Assembly: GCA_023525975.1 (NCBI GenBank)
Contig: CM042021.1
Location: forward strand, 105,135,501-105,199,500
Direction of reading: 5' to 3'
Length of the DNA: 64,000 bases
Source: Smallanthus sonchifolius
Taxonomy: Eukaryota; Streptophyta; Magnoliopsida; Asterales; Asteraceae
The stretch's first letter is position 1. Each line of letters opens with the position of its first letter. Made by a program: the position numbers and the translations under genes. Positions 44,445 to 54,986 of the stretch are shown here, one piece after another. The notes beneath the pieces were generated by a model. It did not search any database, was not told the origin of the DNA, and was given only the letters and a program-made list of their open reading frames with translations.

Positions 44445-46167
44445 CGAATTTTATCACAAATTGGGTCGTATCTAATATATTATATATTTTTACAATGGCA
44501 CTTAGCTTATAATAAAATTTATAATAAAATATAGATAAAAATAAACTTATCGTAAGGTTGTATTTGAATTTGTATAAGCATTATACATTAAACATTAAAA
44601 GTTATAAAAAAAATAAAAATTATAACCTAAATATAAAATTTAAAAATGAAAAGCCAGTTATATAAGTGTGCCGATGTAATTTTTAGGACCCTAACACAAA
44701 AGGTAACGCCTCACACCGTCTCATAAATAATCATTCAAGGTCTACATTAAATTCGTTGCTCAATGACCCTAGTTTTAAGACGTAATATTAATCAACTCCT
44801 CCTCGCTTTTATAAATGTTGTCGATAAATGTTAAGATGGTAGTGATCACTTCTTCCTTTCTCACTAGTATGGTATTGATCACCATTTCAAAGTCTCGCTA
44901 ACATGTTAGTTATCACTTTGTCGTCTCAATAATATGGTAGTATCACCTTAGAAAATATTCTCACTAATTACGGTAGTGATCACCTTTACAAATCTTTCCT
45001 ATTTTGAATAGGGATCACCTCTGAATAAAATAAGTGCTTAGATGTAGATGTTACGATAATTCATCAATCACTTCTTCCTCTTCTTCTATTGCTTTTGATG
45101 TTCTTGATCTTTTATAGGAATTATAATTATGTTCTTGATCTTTTATAGGAATTATAATCACTCAAGAATGTATAAGAGTGTTATCACTTTAAGAATGCTC
45201 TTTTTCCAAAATGTTGGAGGGAGAGTTGTTTAAATACACAAGAAGGGAGAGGGAGAGGGAGAGGGAGAGGGAGAGGGAGAGAGAGAGAGATTAGTCAAGA
45301 CACTGGCGGTCGATGACATGGTCGAACCGTGCATCAACCATGGATCCTCTTGTTCAACTTCTCTCTAAAAGATGAATATGTTGCGATGCGTCTAAAACTT
45401 ATTTTAAGCTTTTGATCATATGTTCACGATTGAGGAAATAAGTCGTGATTAAGTGAGATTGGTCTTTATAAAGAGGAGGGTGACCAAAGCTAGATTTGTT
45501 AAACGTCTTTGCTTACAACAAGAGATTTGAATTTGATCCTCTTCCATTTAAGATTTTTACTTCCAAATTTTATATAATCCAAATCATATTACCCAAATTT
45601 GTTTTGAATATTTTATTCATGGGTAAGATTCTTTGTAATTTTCTTTGACTAATAAATTCTATAAAATCAACTTGATAAAACAGTGTAGCATTCTTAAAGA
45701 AATATTAAGTGGTTTTTAAAACTAGTTTCGCTTCGTAAAAATATATATGTGAGTGATTATATTTGATATCATACTCATTTTGGCTTAATATATGTTGATA
45801 TAGTTAATTTGGCTCCGTTGAATATTATGTTGATTTAAGAAATTCATTCATGTGGTGACCGTCCATTGATCCACGGTTGAATCGTGATACCGACGTGGAT
45901 GATATTGTTGGTTTGCTTTCATGAGCCTTGGACTTCAAGCTTCATTGTGCGGTCAATGTCACGGTCTTGCTGTTGTAGTTTTGGGCAGAGTGTTGGCGGT
46001 CGATCCACAATCAGACCGTGACATCGACCGTAGAGTTTTTGTGAATTTCTCAGTCTGTTGCTTATGTCTTTGTATGGTTAATCCAAAAAATGTGAGAAAA
46101 TTTACATATAATTATCTTAAAGTAGTATTAACATATTTGTTTAGATTTTTAGTAGGTGTAACTTTGT
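44445..46167. other. Intergenic low-complexity stretch
   Basis: No gene is seen; the 82-codon frame at 45921-46169 is not protein-like. It contains a degenerate array of TAGTGATCACC words (about 44840-45010, spacing 50-60 bp), a 31-bp tandem duplication (45101-45131 and 45132-45158), a GGGAGA microsatellite (45244-45290) and GGTCGATG/CATCGACC dyads near 45307-45341, 45858-45895 and 45950-46030. Confidence 0.6.
45244..45290. repeat. (GGGAGA)n / (GA)n microsatellite
   Basis: Six GGGAGA units are followed by GA dinucleotides. Confidence 0.9.
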
Positions 46168-46296
46168 AGAATAGTAACTAAGTTTCAAAAGTGTTTCAAT
46201 TAGGTCACTCAATACGCACTTTACACGGTATACACCCTCGGGTATACTATGGTGAGTAACCTAATTGGAACACTTTTGAAACTTGGTTATTGTTCT
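46168..46296. mobile_element. Small TIR element (MITE), 129 bp
   Basis: AGAATAGTAACTAAGTTTCA at the left and its near-complement at the right (AGAACAATAACCAAGTTTCA on the minus strand) form TIRs of about 43 bp with few mismatches, leaving a short loop. No clear TSD, so the superfamily is unassigned. Confidence 0.65.
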
Positions 46297-46513
46297 GTGG
46301 TGTTTTCAATTTTTAATATTATCAAACTATCTGATTTATATTAGACGTTCATGGACTACCTTATGGTGTACCATAAAGAATTTTCGTTAGGATGTTTTCT
46401 TTTTGATTTCACAAACTACAACTAGCGTAAATAACCGGTGCACCAAACCAGGAACAAAGACAATGTTGGGCCTGAGAACCATGTCCATATGTGGATACAT
46501 TATTACGTCCACC

Positions 46514-47139
46514 TAGAGGTAGAGATGGGCATTATAACCGGATCCGGATCCGATCCGATGGATTATCCGAAACCGGATTTTTTTGGAACCGGATCGGATA
46601 TTTTTGGAACCGCCAAATCTGGAACCGGATCTACGGTTTTCCTAGGGACCGGATAAAAACCAGACAAAATCGGACAAATTTGGAACCGGACAAAAATCGG
46701 ACACAAAAAATCCGGATAAAATTGGATAAAACCGGATAAAAGGTTCCAACAGGTTCCAAATCTCATACCCCAAAACCGGATCCGATCCGGAACCACCGGT
46801 TCCACTGGATCCGATCCGGAACCGGTTCCACTGGATCCGGTCCTTGACCACCTTTGACTTATCCGATCCGGTTAAAAAAAATCCGATTTGTGCATCTCTA
46901 CCTAGAGGTTTCAAACCGTTTTCAAACCGGTTCGGTTTGAAACCGGTTTGAGAGGGGGAGTTTGACCGTTTTGAAACCGGTTTTTGAGGAGTTTTGACTG
47001 GTTCGGTTCGGGTTAAACCGGTTTCAAACAGGTTTCAGTTTATTGGTTTCAAACCGGCGGTTTGAACCAGTTTAACAATCAGTTTGGGTCGGTTTAAAAA
47101 CATGTTTGAGTTCCCAAACCGGTTTTTTTTGCACCTCTA
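46514..47139. mobile_element. Outer hAT-type MITE, rich in AAACCGGTTT
   Basis: The ends are TAGAGGTTTCAAACC (interrupted after TAGAGG by the inner element) and GGTTTTTTTTGCACCTCTA. The 8-bp TSD CGTCCACC is exact (46506-46513 and 47140-47147). An 8-bp TSD and a TAGAGGTG-type TIR are hAT features. Without the insert it is about 237 bp. The body is built largely of AAACCGGTTT-like palindromes. Confidence 0.8.
46520..46900. mobile_element. Inner hAT-type MITE, rich in ATCCGGAT
   Basis: The ends are TAGAGATGGGCA and TGTGCATCTCTA. The 8-bp TSD CCTAGAGG is exact (46512-46519 and 46901-46908), and it lies across the left border of the outer MITE, so this element inserted later. The 381-bp body is made mostly of CCGGATCCGATCCGG-type words. 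The frames that cross it are products of this repetition. Confidence 0.82.
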
Positions 47140-47147
47140 CGTCCACC

Positions 47148-48525
47148 TAGTTTAGTGTGGTATAGTATTCTCACTATGGTGCACTAGACCTATCAAAGGG
47201 GTACATACGTCATGAGGAATTATCCAATAAATTATTTATAAGTTTTTACAAATAAGTTTTTTAGGAAGTTTTGGCCGTTGGTTAGGAACTTATGCACAAA
47301 AACTCTTTTAAGGGACTTTGCAACAAAGGTTCTTTTGACTAAAGTGGAATGAAAATCAATGGGCACCGTAAGAACATAAAGGGGAGATGAATATGTTATT
47401 TTAATCTTTGGCATAAGCACAAAAACTTGTAGTGATTTGAGTCAATGTTAACTAATTCACCTTTTAGTCTCTAATTATTATCTTCTCTATGAGTAATATA
47501 AAACGGGAAAGAAAGTAATTTCTATTCTATTCATTCACATGACATTCCATATATACAATACATTATACACTGATACAATAGAAAACCTTAAAACCCATAT
47601 ATGTCGGGATGGACCTACAATAGTCTGCATTTACAGCAGAGAGAAGAGAGAAGATAATAAAATTCTTCCGAACATTGGTAGGGATCATGACATTCTCTAT
47701 AATGGATGTACAGAAAATCTTTACGACTTATCTCTAATATGGTAGAGATACGAACACAATTTCTCTCTTTTGTGCTAGAGATTAATAGCTTCTCCCCAAT
47801 CTCAATAAGACTTATTAATTACAACACAAGTGTTTGAAGGAATATTACAATAAAAGAAGTCGAACACTTCCTCTAGCTAACCTATGATCCTTCTTCTAAT
47901 GTGGTAAGTGTTTAAAGATCATGAGATCACTTAATATTGACTTAGAAGTGTAAGTGTGGAGTTTTAATATGCAAGAGGTTAATTCAAGATTGGCATGGTC
48001 ACTAATGTTAGGAATCAGAGTCGGTATCATACGCAGCGGAAACAAACACACAAACGAATATAGAAAGCAGTAAAAGACACATGACTTGGTTCGACCAAAG
48101 TGACCTATGTCCACGGGTACAACTAGGGTTCCTCTTTTATTATTAGGTGCTTAAAGATGACAATTAAATAAGCAGAAAATAAATAGATAAATAATTAGGG
48201 TTTCTAACTTAATCCCCAAGTTAGACCCAAACACGTGAAGGGACGTCCGACAACTAATTCATCCATCATGGCTAACAACAGTGTCAAGACAAGCACTAAC
48301 AAGGCCTTTCAAATGATAAACTCGAACCACATGACATGTGACAAATTTAACTTCTTTACTTAGCAAATCCCTATTTTAATAAAACATAATCTTGAAACTT
48401 TTAACACACAAATTATCTATAAACAATTTAAGTAAACAAAGTACTACGGGTCAACTGACCTAACCCGCTTGTACACAAAAAGTAACCGTTTTGACCCATC
48501 GACCATCGGTTTTTATGTCACCTCT
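47148..48525. other. Intergenic stretch with possible LTR-retrotransposon scraps
   Basis: No gene is supported. The piece 47998-48140 (GGTATCATACGCAGCGGAAA, then a GACCTATGTCCACGGG motif) resembles LTR sequence of plant copia elements, but borders and TSD are not visible. A hAT-like right end (GTCACCTCTA) stands at 48517-48526 without a matching left end. Confidence 0.35.
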
Positions 48526-48529
48526 ACGT

Positions 48530-48665
48530 CAAAAGTTTCGATAAAGTACTGAAAAACAACATTGAAGGAAAACAAGAAGTCAAAAGATTACAAAAAACAA
48601 GTAAAATTGTATATCAATGAGCAGAAATCCATAGTCAATACAAACATAAAAGGCTGAAAACAGCA
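48530..48665 (-). other. Probable 3' UTR of the LOLITA homologue
   Basis: After the TGA (48668-48666) the minus strand is T-rich plant 3' UTR-like sequence down to a hAT-like end at 48526. No canonical AATAAA was singled out. The extent is a guess. Confidence 0.35.
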
Positions 48666-51242
48666 TCAAAACTCTGTTGGAGGCTTCAACCTTACAAGCC
48701 TTTTGATTCTATCCTTGTCTGTGTTCTCCAACAACCCCTTCATAATCAATTGATAACATTAATAGTATTATAACCCGTTTATTTCGTCATTTTTCCTACA
48801 TCTGTGTTTAGATGTGGTGATTTTGCCCAAATTATATACAAAAATAGGTTGGTCTGGGTTATATTTTATCTCATGATATTAGATTATTACTTTAATCGTA
48901 GTTAACACATTTATTATAAATGAAAACATGGATTTGTAAGTCAACCCAACACAACTCAGACCGTAACCGGTTATGACACGGTAAGCAAGCAGCATGACCC
49001 GTTCGCTTCACCACCTCTATCTGTGCTCTTTTTAACTTTTCAGGCGTAATGTTCATGCTTGAGAAGTGGAACGAACACAAGGATAACGGAAAACATGTTA
49101 TGCAAGACTTGCAACTTTATCTGCTTTTTTAATTTTTTGAATATTAACCACATATATCTGCACCTAACAGGATTTGAACCCTCCACCTCTTGAATAGAGG
49201 GGAGGCACCTTACCACCAGCATGTCCCTTACCAGGCAGCTTCCCCATCCCCATCCCCATCCCTATAATTTAACTAAAAAACACATTTATCCCACCTCACA
49301 CATCTCAATCCCCATATCTATCCCTATTCAATTAAAGGATACCTTTTTTTAATCTTTTTTATTACTTTTTCTCTTTCTTCCACTCACAAAAAATATATAA
49401 AATATATATACGGAATGAATAGTAAGTCCCTATATTTAGGGAACTCCTTAAGTTTTCCTTCAAATTTTAGAATTCTAGGGATGGGGATCCTAATGTGGAG
49501 TGAAAAAACAAGAATTTCTTGTATTCTCCCTAAATTTTAGAGATAGGGATGAAGATAGAGAACCAAATGTGAATGCTCTAACACTTTATTTACTTATTTT
49601 GACTTTCCTCCATTTATCACGCTGTCATATAAGGTTCCAAATGTGTTGACCATTTGACAGTATATTTATTTGGTTCTTCTACTAGGGGGTGCTCACGGTC
49701 CAATTTGGGCCAGTTTTGACGAAAATTATGGGCCAAACCACTAACTACAGTTTCAAAAAGTGGACCAAACCGGCCTAACCTGTTCAATTAAGCGATTTGA
49801 ACCGGGTTTTTTTTATTTTAAAACTGTTAATTTGTATTAAAGTTTTAAAAATGATAGAGATTGTTCATGAATATGATACATATGTATTAATGCATATTCC
49901 AAAAAAGGAAAAATAATAATTAAATAATAAAGATAAACGGCCTGTTCGGTTTGGTTTACACAGTCAATTCCAAGATCCAAACCTTGATCGAACCGTATAA
50001 ATCTCAAACCCGCCGAACCGGCCACTTATCTCCGGTTTGGTCGGTTTCAACGGTTTATTAACACCCCTATATTCTATGCTTAAATTTTAATGAATTGAAG
50101 AACATAATAGTCTAAAGGAGGGGAGCTCACCTTCCAGACAATCTCATCAAGACACAAGCATATCCTACCATATTTGTCCAGGAAAAGCCGCTCTGTTGGA
50201 GGCTTCCCGCATACATCCTTTATGGCCGAGGTAACAACAAATATTGCTTCAGACACTTCAGGAAAAAGCAAAGCCACATTAACAATTAAAAAATTATAAG
50301 AAAGAAATTTGATAAAAAGAGACAATTTTGATACCATGTTTCATGAAAATTGTAATCTTGACTTGACACACAACTTAAAATAAAACTTTGACTACTATTA
50401 AAAGATCTAAAATACCCTTAAACAACAAAGATCATCTTGTGAAGATCTAAATCAATATCATCAGTTTATTTGTAATAAAAGGTGACTTCCTTTATCCTTC
50501 TAATTCAGTTTTCATGAGACAAACCAAATAATGGTTGGGGCAATATGCTTACAAGCAAGTTCATCGTACTCATCCTTGCCGACCAGATAGATGCTGACAT
50601 GCCCAAGCACGGTGTACACAATATATACAGACCTGAAAATGCAATGATAGATCAAAGATCGAGCTAATACCCCATTATATACACAAAGACTGTACTAAAA
50701 ACTGTAATATAGGTAGAAACCCTACTCAATGAATATATAAAATGCATAAATGGTGATATTCTTCTCTCTAGACGATTGCAAAGGAAAACAATTCCCAAAA
50801 TAATCCAAATTCATGAACATTAGAGGAGAACAATAATAAAGACGTACTTGTGGCTTGCAACACAAAGTTCTTCATTCTTGACACCTTTAAGATTATCTGC
50901 TCCAAGTTTGACCAAGAAGGACCGCCAATGCAACCGCTCCTCACCAGGAACACCATTGAAACTGCAAATATAACACATGCATAACATAAACATATAAATG
51001 GATCAAGTGCATCAATAGTGACATAATATACTCTAGTTACATCTTTTTTATTAGGCTCATGTACCATGAAGTACAATCCCCTCCCCCCCCCCCCCCTCCA
51101 AAAAAAAAAAAAAGAAATGTTAGGCAGACATAACTTTTAACATTTTTTACATATGTTTTAAATATATTGTAGAGAGGGTTTCATGGTACCGTTCAACAAG
51201 GATATTGCCCTCAGAGTTGGTGATCAGCACAGCCAGCAACAT
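48666..51242 (-). CDS. LOLITA: LOLITA homologue, TPLATE (TSET) complex longin-like small subunit
   Basis: There are five coding exons: 51242-51190, 50961-50848, 50632-50553, 50255-50131 and 48737-48666. All introns are GT-AG, and the 444 coding nt keep one frame for 147 residues. The start MLLAVLITNSEGNILVER has an in-frame stop upstream (TAA about 36 nt before). Later blocks are GEERLHWRSFLVKLGADNL, SVYIVYTVLGHVSIYLVG, SEAIFVVTSAIKDVCGKPP and YGRICLCLDEIVWK, ending RLVRLKPPTEF. I recognise this as the plant SNARE-like (longin-fold) protein of the Arabidopsis At1g15370 type, known as LOLITA, which corresponds to the sigma/zeta small subunits of adaptor coats. The family works at the plasma membrane in clathrin-mediated endocytosis. 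Length is normal and no lesion is seen. Intron 4 is swollen by transposons. Family recognition is from memory. Confidence 0.8.
48809..49019. mobile_element. hAT-type MITE in LOLITA intron 4 (211 bp)
   Basis: The ends are TAGATGTGGTGA and TCACCACCTCTA (11 of 12 complementary). The TSD is TCTGTGTT (48801-48808) against TCTGTGCT (49020-49027), 7 of 8. It lies wholly inside intron 4, 71 bp from exon 5. Confidence 0.65.
49157..49227 (-). mobile_element. tRNA-like SINE fragment in LOLITA intron 4
   Basis: The minus strand has a B box, GGTTCAAATCC (49180-49170), and upstream a GTGGTAAGGTGCC D-arm-like stretch, with a CCTCT/AGAGG hairpin between. It shares GTGGTAA(A/G)G and the B-box layout with the unit at 582-667. 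The A box is weak, and an A-rich tail follows (49138-49115). It is a SINE head or pseudo-tRNA. Confidence 0.5.
49683..50069. mobile_element. hAT-type MITE in LOLITA intron 4 (387 bp)
   Basis: The ends are TAGGGGGTGCTCACGGT and ACGGTTTATTAACACCCCTA. The TSD is TCTTCTAC (49675-49682) against TATTCTAT (50070-50077), 6 of 8. The body holds AACCGG/CCGGTT words. It lies 61 bp from the 5' splice site of intron 4. Confidence 0.65.
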
Positions 51243-52020
51243 CCTCTTGGCTCTTCTTTCTGCCTCCTTTAGGTCTTATATCTACAACCTACTTTGCTCT
51301 TCTTTTGCAATAATGAAGATTGAGCACCTTTATCTAGCCAACAATCTAAGCTCTGAAAAGAAATTACTAAAATTAGATTACAGAGAGGACATCAATGACT
51401 AAATCAAAATTTTAACAGATGTGGAATTGCAAATGACACGTAACAATTAAAGCAGAGATAGTTACAATTAGTACTCAAAGAATGAATCCATATGCTTCTT
51501 ATATATAGAGACTAGGTGTGTTCTTATGTCAAACTATATATTCATGATTTCTTGTTGTACCGACTTTCCCTTATCATTTCACTCACAAATACTGTTATTC
51601 CCAAACGATCAACAAGTGATCAACGTACACGGCCACTGATTATTCATCATGCATAAAATCCTCATTCGAACACTCACTCTGTTCTTGGAAAATAAAGAAA
51701 AAATGTAGCTTTTTTGGTACAACCTCACAAACATATAGAACTACATACGATGTTAAAATTGTAACTTCGAACTTGATGGAATTTTGTAGACAGACTTTCA
51801 ACTTTTCTATAATCAAGGCATCAAGCAGCTAAAAATTCTGTCCTTTAAGAATAATATAATTTTCAGCAAGTTTTTTAGTATGATAAACGTACCATTTTCA
51901 CCAAAACTCTTGGTTTAATCAAGAGAACAAGATAAAATGAGATTTCAACTTACATATAGAGCAATGAAATTGTTGGTTAAGATTGTACGATGGTAGAATG
52001 CATTTGGTGCCAGTGAATTA

Positions 52021-52430
52021 TTGGATCAAACTTGATACGGGTCAATATTTCAGTTTGGTTCCTACTGATGAGTACAAGGGCTGTTACTATACTTCCTACT
52101 AATACAAATATTCCTACTGGTGGGTTATAGTTGTAGCACTTAGTTAGTTAGGAGATTAACTAATCTGTTAGACATCATTGTATAGCTATAAATAGATGAT
52201 GTAGTACACACATAAGCTCAAGCAGATTGATAGTAAACGATTACTTCCTTTTCCCTCTTTTCTCTTCTTAAGTGTGTGTAGATTGGCAAACTTCAAGAAC
52301 CATTCTCCATTCCTGGTTCTTCAAGTTGTTAATCAGGTGATTGACCACTGATTCTCAGTCTCAATCACTAATTTTATCGCTAATGTGAAGTGTGAATTCA
52401 AGATTTGCAGATCGTATCAAAACTCCTCCT
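52021..52430 (+). mobile_element. Probable solo LTR or TRIM-like fragment with TATA box
   Basis: Layout is that of an LTR promoter: a direct CCTACT-rich start, TATAAATA at 52187-52194, then a pyrimidine-rich stretch (52248-52272) and a GTGATTGACC leader-like part that ends near GATCGTATCA. No matching second copy, TSD or coding sequence was found, so the borders are approximate. Confidence 0.35.
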
Positions 52431-53051
52431 AGTATTTATGGAGAACAAAAGGCATGGAGAGACAGTATACTTGTATGGAATAGAGAAAAAGAAAACTACA
52501 CAAAATTTTACTAAGTCATGGTTTGAAGGCCAGATGCATAAAGTTTAGGCCTACTGAACAAAGTCAAATCTAAAGAAGTGATTAAGATCTTGTAACCAAA
52601 TGTATCATTAACAAAGGCAACCCCTTGACACTAAAAAACCAAAACCTAACATGCCTAGGGATTGTACACCCAAACATGGTTATATATAGACAAGCAAACA
52701 ATGTAGTAGAGTATTTTGCAACCGAGGCTTATAGAGACAGAGATCAAAGGATATGATAGACTGGTTGGCTAAATAATGATGAAAAGGGAGGCAAACAAAC
52801 TTTTAGCCTCTCTGGCTTCAAGGGCTATTTTTTTAAAAGTTTCTTATATTGGATGATGATATACCATGTCCATATGAATACAAGTGGTTTTCGTTCTCTT
52901 TAATAACTATAAGCCACTCCCCCCACCCCAACCCACACACAAAAGAAAACATATAGATGTTCTACCAACTTTATGCATTCACACAGTTAGATGTACTACT
53001 TAAGTTGATGGCAATTCAGATAAACATGAACAAAGTGTAGCCCATATCGGT

Positions 53052-53385
53052 GGAGATATAATGACTTCCATATCATTCATTGGCAAAATAGGTCCAAGTG
53101 ACTGATGCCAAAAGCACGATAACATCAACAATAACGTGTAGAACACTTAAAAAGATGTTGCAATGAATCTAAATATTATTTCCTATGTCCCATTTTAAAG
53201 AATAGTATATACCGCAATCTTGAAGATATAATGACTTCCATATCACTGGCAAAATAGGTCCAAGGTGGCTGAGACCTATAGCACTATAACATCAACAATA
53301 ACGTATAGAAAACATAAAGAAGATGCTGCAATGAATCTAAATACTATTTCCTATATCCCAAAAAATACATACACTTCTTCTCTAA
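53052..53385. repeat. Tandem duplication, unit about 170 bp
   Basis: GATATAATGACTTCCATATC occurs at 53055 and 53225. The following 150 bp (GGCAAAATAGGTCCAAG..., ATCAACAATAACGT..., GCAATGAATCTAAATA) repeat with about 10% changes and small indels. Confidence 0.85.
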
Positions 53386-53390
53386 CTCTA

Positions 53391-53678
53391 TGTTGTCAAA
53401 AGAGCACAAGGTGCGCGCCTAGGCGCAGCCGTGTCACCTCGCTTCAAAAGCCCCATTTTCAGGCCAAATTCCGGCTAAAACCTTCTGGACAGGTCTGAAA
53501 CAATTACACTAACCCTAATCAAGCCTGGAATCAACCTAAAACAGCCTAAGCTAGCACAAAACAAGCCTAAACCATGTTAAAACCCTAAAAATGGTATTTT
53601 TTATACAACGCACCTCGCTTAAAAAAGCCACCTAGGCTCCTAGCAAGGCCTATGCGCCTTGAGTGGTCCTTGACAATA
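53391..53678. mobile_element. TIR element with GCGCCTAGGCGC motifs (first)
   Basis: The ends are TGTTGTCAAAAG and CCTTGACAATA. The body has GCGCGCCTAGGCGC near the left end and CCACCTAGGC near the right. It probably belongs to the same family as 53788-54350. No firm TSD. Confidence 0.45.
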
Positions 53679-53787
53679 TAGCTCGAGCTATATAGGCTAT
53701 ACCTTGCAGATTAAACTAAGAAATACATACTTCATTTGTAATTCCAAATCATTCTCAAAGGTCACACTTCTTCTATGTTTTAATCTG

Positions 53788-54350
53788 TGTTGTCAAATGC
53801 GATAGGCGCATAGGCACTGCTTCGGGCCTAGGCGCTAGGCGCAAAAAAAGCGAGGGCCTGAGATAAAAAAGTCGTATATTATACATTGAAAACTAATACC
53901 ACACCACTAATATTAAAAAAAATTATTATAGTTAGTACCAAAAGATAAAAGTAATAGATAATCAAAAGTAATACCAAAATTTGAATACCATTTCTTGCTT
54001 CTTAAAACTTCAATTTGTTATTCTGTAACCGTCAGTGGTGTGTATATATATACAAAAGATCGTTGATTTGGAATTAATTTGGTAGTCCCTGTTTTTTCTA
54101 GGGTCAGCCACCCGTGAAAGACTAAAAAATAGTCAAAAAAATTAAAAAAAAATCGAAATTAATTACTGGATTGCGCCTGAATGAATAAAGCCCACGCCTT
54201 GGGTTGATTTGGCGCCCGACAAAAAGCCCTCGCCTGAGCTAGCCTTTGCCAAAAAAGCTCAGATTTGCGCCTTGGTCACCTCCAGGCGCTATAGCTGGGC
54301 TGGGCTTTAAATTTGCGCCTAGGCGCTCGCCTGGAGGGATTTTGACAACA
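53788..54350. mobile_element. TIR element with GCGCCTAGGCGC motifs (second)
   Basis: The ends TGTTGTCAAA and TTTGACAACA are perfect 10-bp TIRs. Both terminal regions hold GGCGCTAGGCGC, GCGCCTAGGCGCTCGCC and related words over about 70 to 150 bp. No coding sequence and no clear TSD, so the superfamily is open. Confidence 0.55.
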
Positions 54351-54811
54351 CAGGTTTTAATGTCAATTTTGAAGCTTAAAAGTTAGTAATTAGCTATTCT
54401 ATATTCAATATTCAGATCCGAAATCCTTTATCAAACAAAAAAATTAAAATTCCCACCAACATAAATAAAACCTACACACAGTTTGATGATTATGTTTATC
54501 CAACACATGTTATCTTAATTTTAAAATAATAATTCTGTTTCAATCTCCAGAAAATCCAAAAATACTGATTTTGGATCTAGAAAACCTACATCAAAATTCG
54601 AATCCGGAAAATACTCTGATTGAATCACAAAATCAAATCAGAAGTTAACGAATCATAGTGATCATCTTCCTACATGATCTTTACTAGATGACGGATAGTA
54701 AATGAATATTATCAATTTATCATCAAGAATACATCCGTGCGACCATAATTATAGCAGCAAACTGGTAATAAGGCTGCATATTAAAATGCAAGTTTTAGGG
54801 TTTTGAGGTAC

Positions 54812-54900
54812 CTGAAGAAGTAGACGCCTGATGATCAATGAGGCAGGACGAACATAAAGATAAATGGGGAGAGAGTCAGAGAGATCTAACTAGAAGAAAA
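54812..54900 (-). other. Candidate first (5' UTR) exon of the LOLITA homologue
   Basis: The minus strand has a CT-rich leader (CTCTCTGACTCTCTCCCC) ending CTTCTTCAG|GTACCT, a good plant 5' splice site. It lies 3.6 kb upstream of the coding start with nothing else coding between. This is inference only. Confidence 0.35.
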
Positions 54901-54986
54901 GCATGAAACCAATTTTCAAGAGAAAAGAACATATGTTAATATTGGGGTAAATAGATATTTAGGTGAGTAGTATTAATATCCTTTAA

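Larger units (their letters stand above)
51243..54811 (-). other. Upstream region or 5' UTR intron of the LOLITA homologue
   Basis: No coding sequence is found here. If the exon at 54812-54900 is real, this is a long 5' UTR intron. It contains an LTR-like fragment (about 52021-52430), a 170-bp tandem duplication, and two TTGTCAA-ended elements rich in GCGCCTAGGCGC. A C-run and A-run (51081-51113) sit in intron 1. Frames such as 51205-51402 are shadows. Confidence 0.4.

Noticed and set aside
46438..46914. Four frames of 72 to 90 codons on both strands
   Set aside because: They are readings of the CCGGATCC-rich inner MITE; its repetition keeps several frames open.
48001..48140. Complete copia LTR
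   Set aside because: Only two LTR-like motifs are visible; no ends, partner or TSD.
51205..51402. Plus-strand frame of 65 codons
   Set aside because: It is antisense to exon 1 of the LOLITA homologue.
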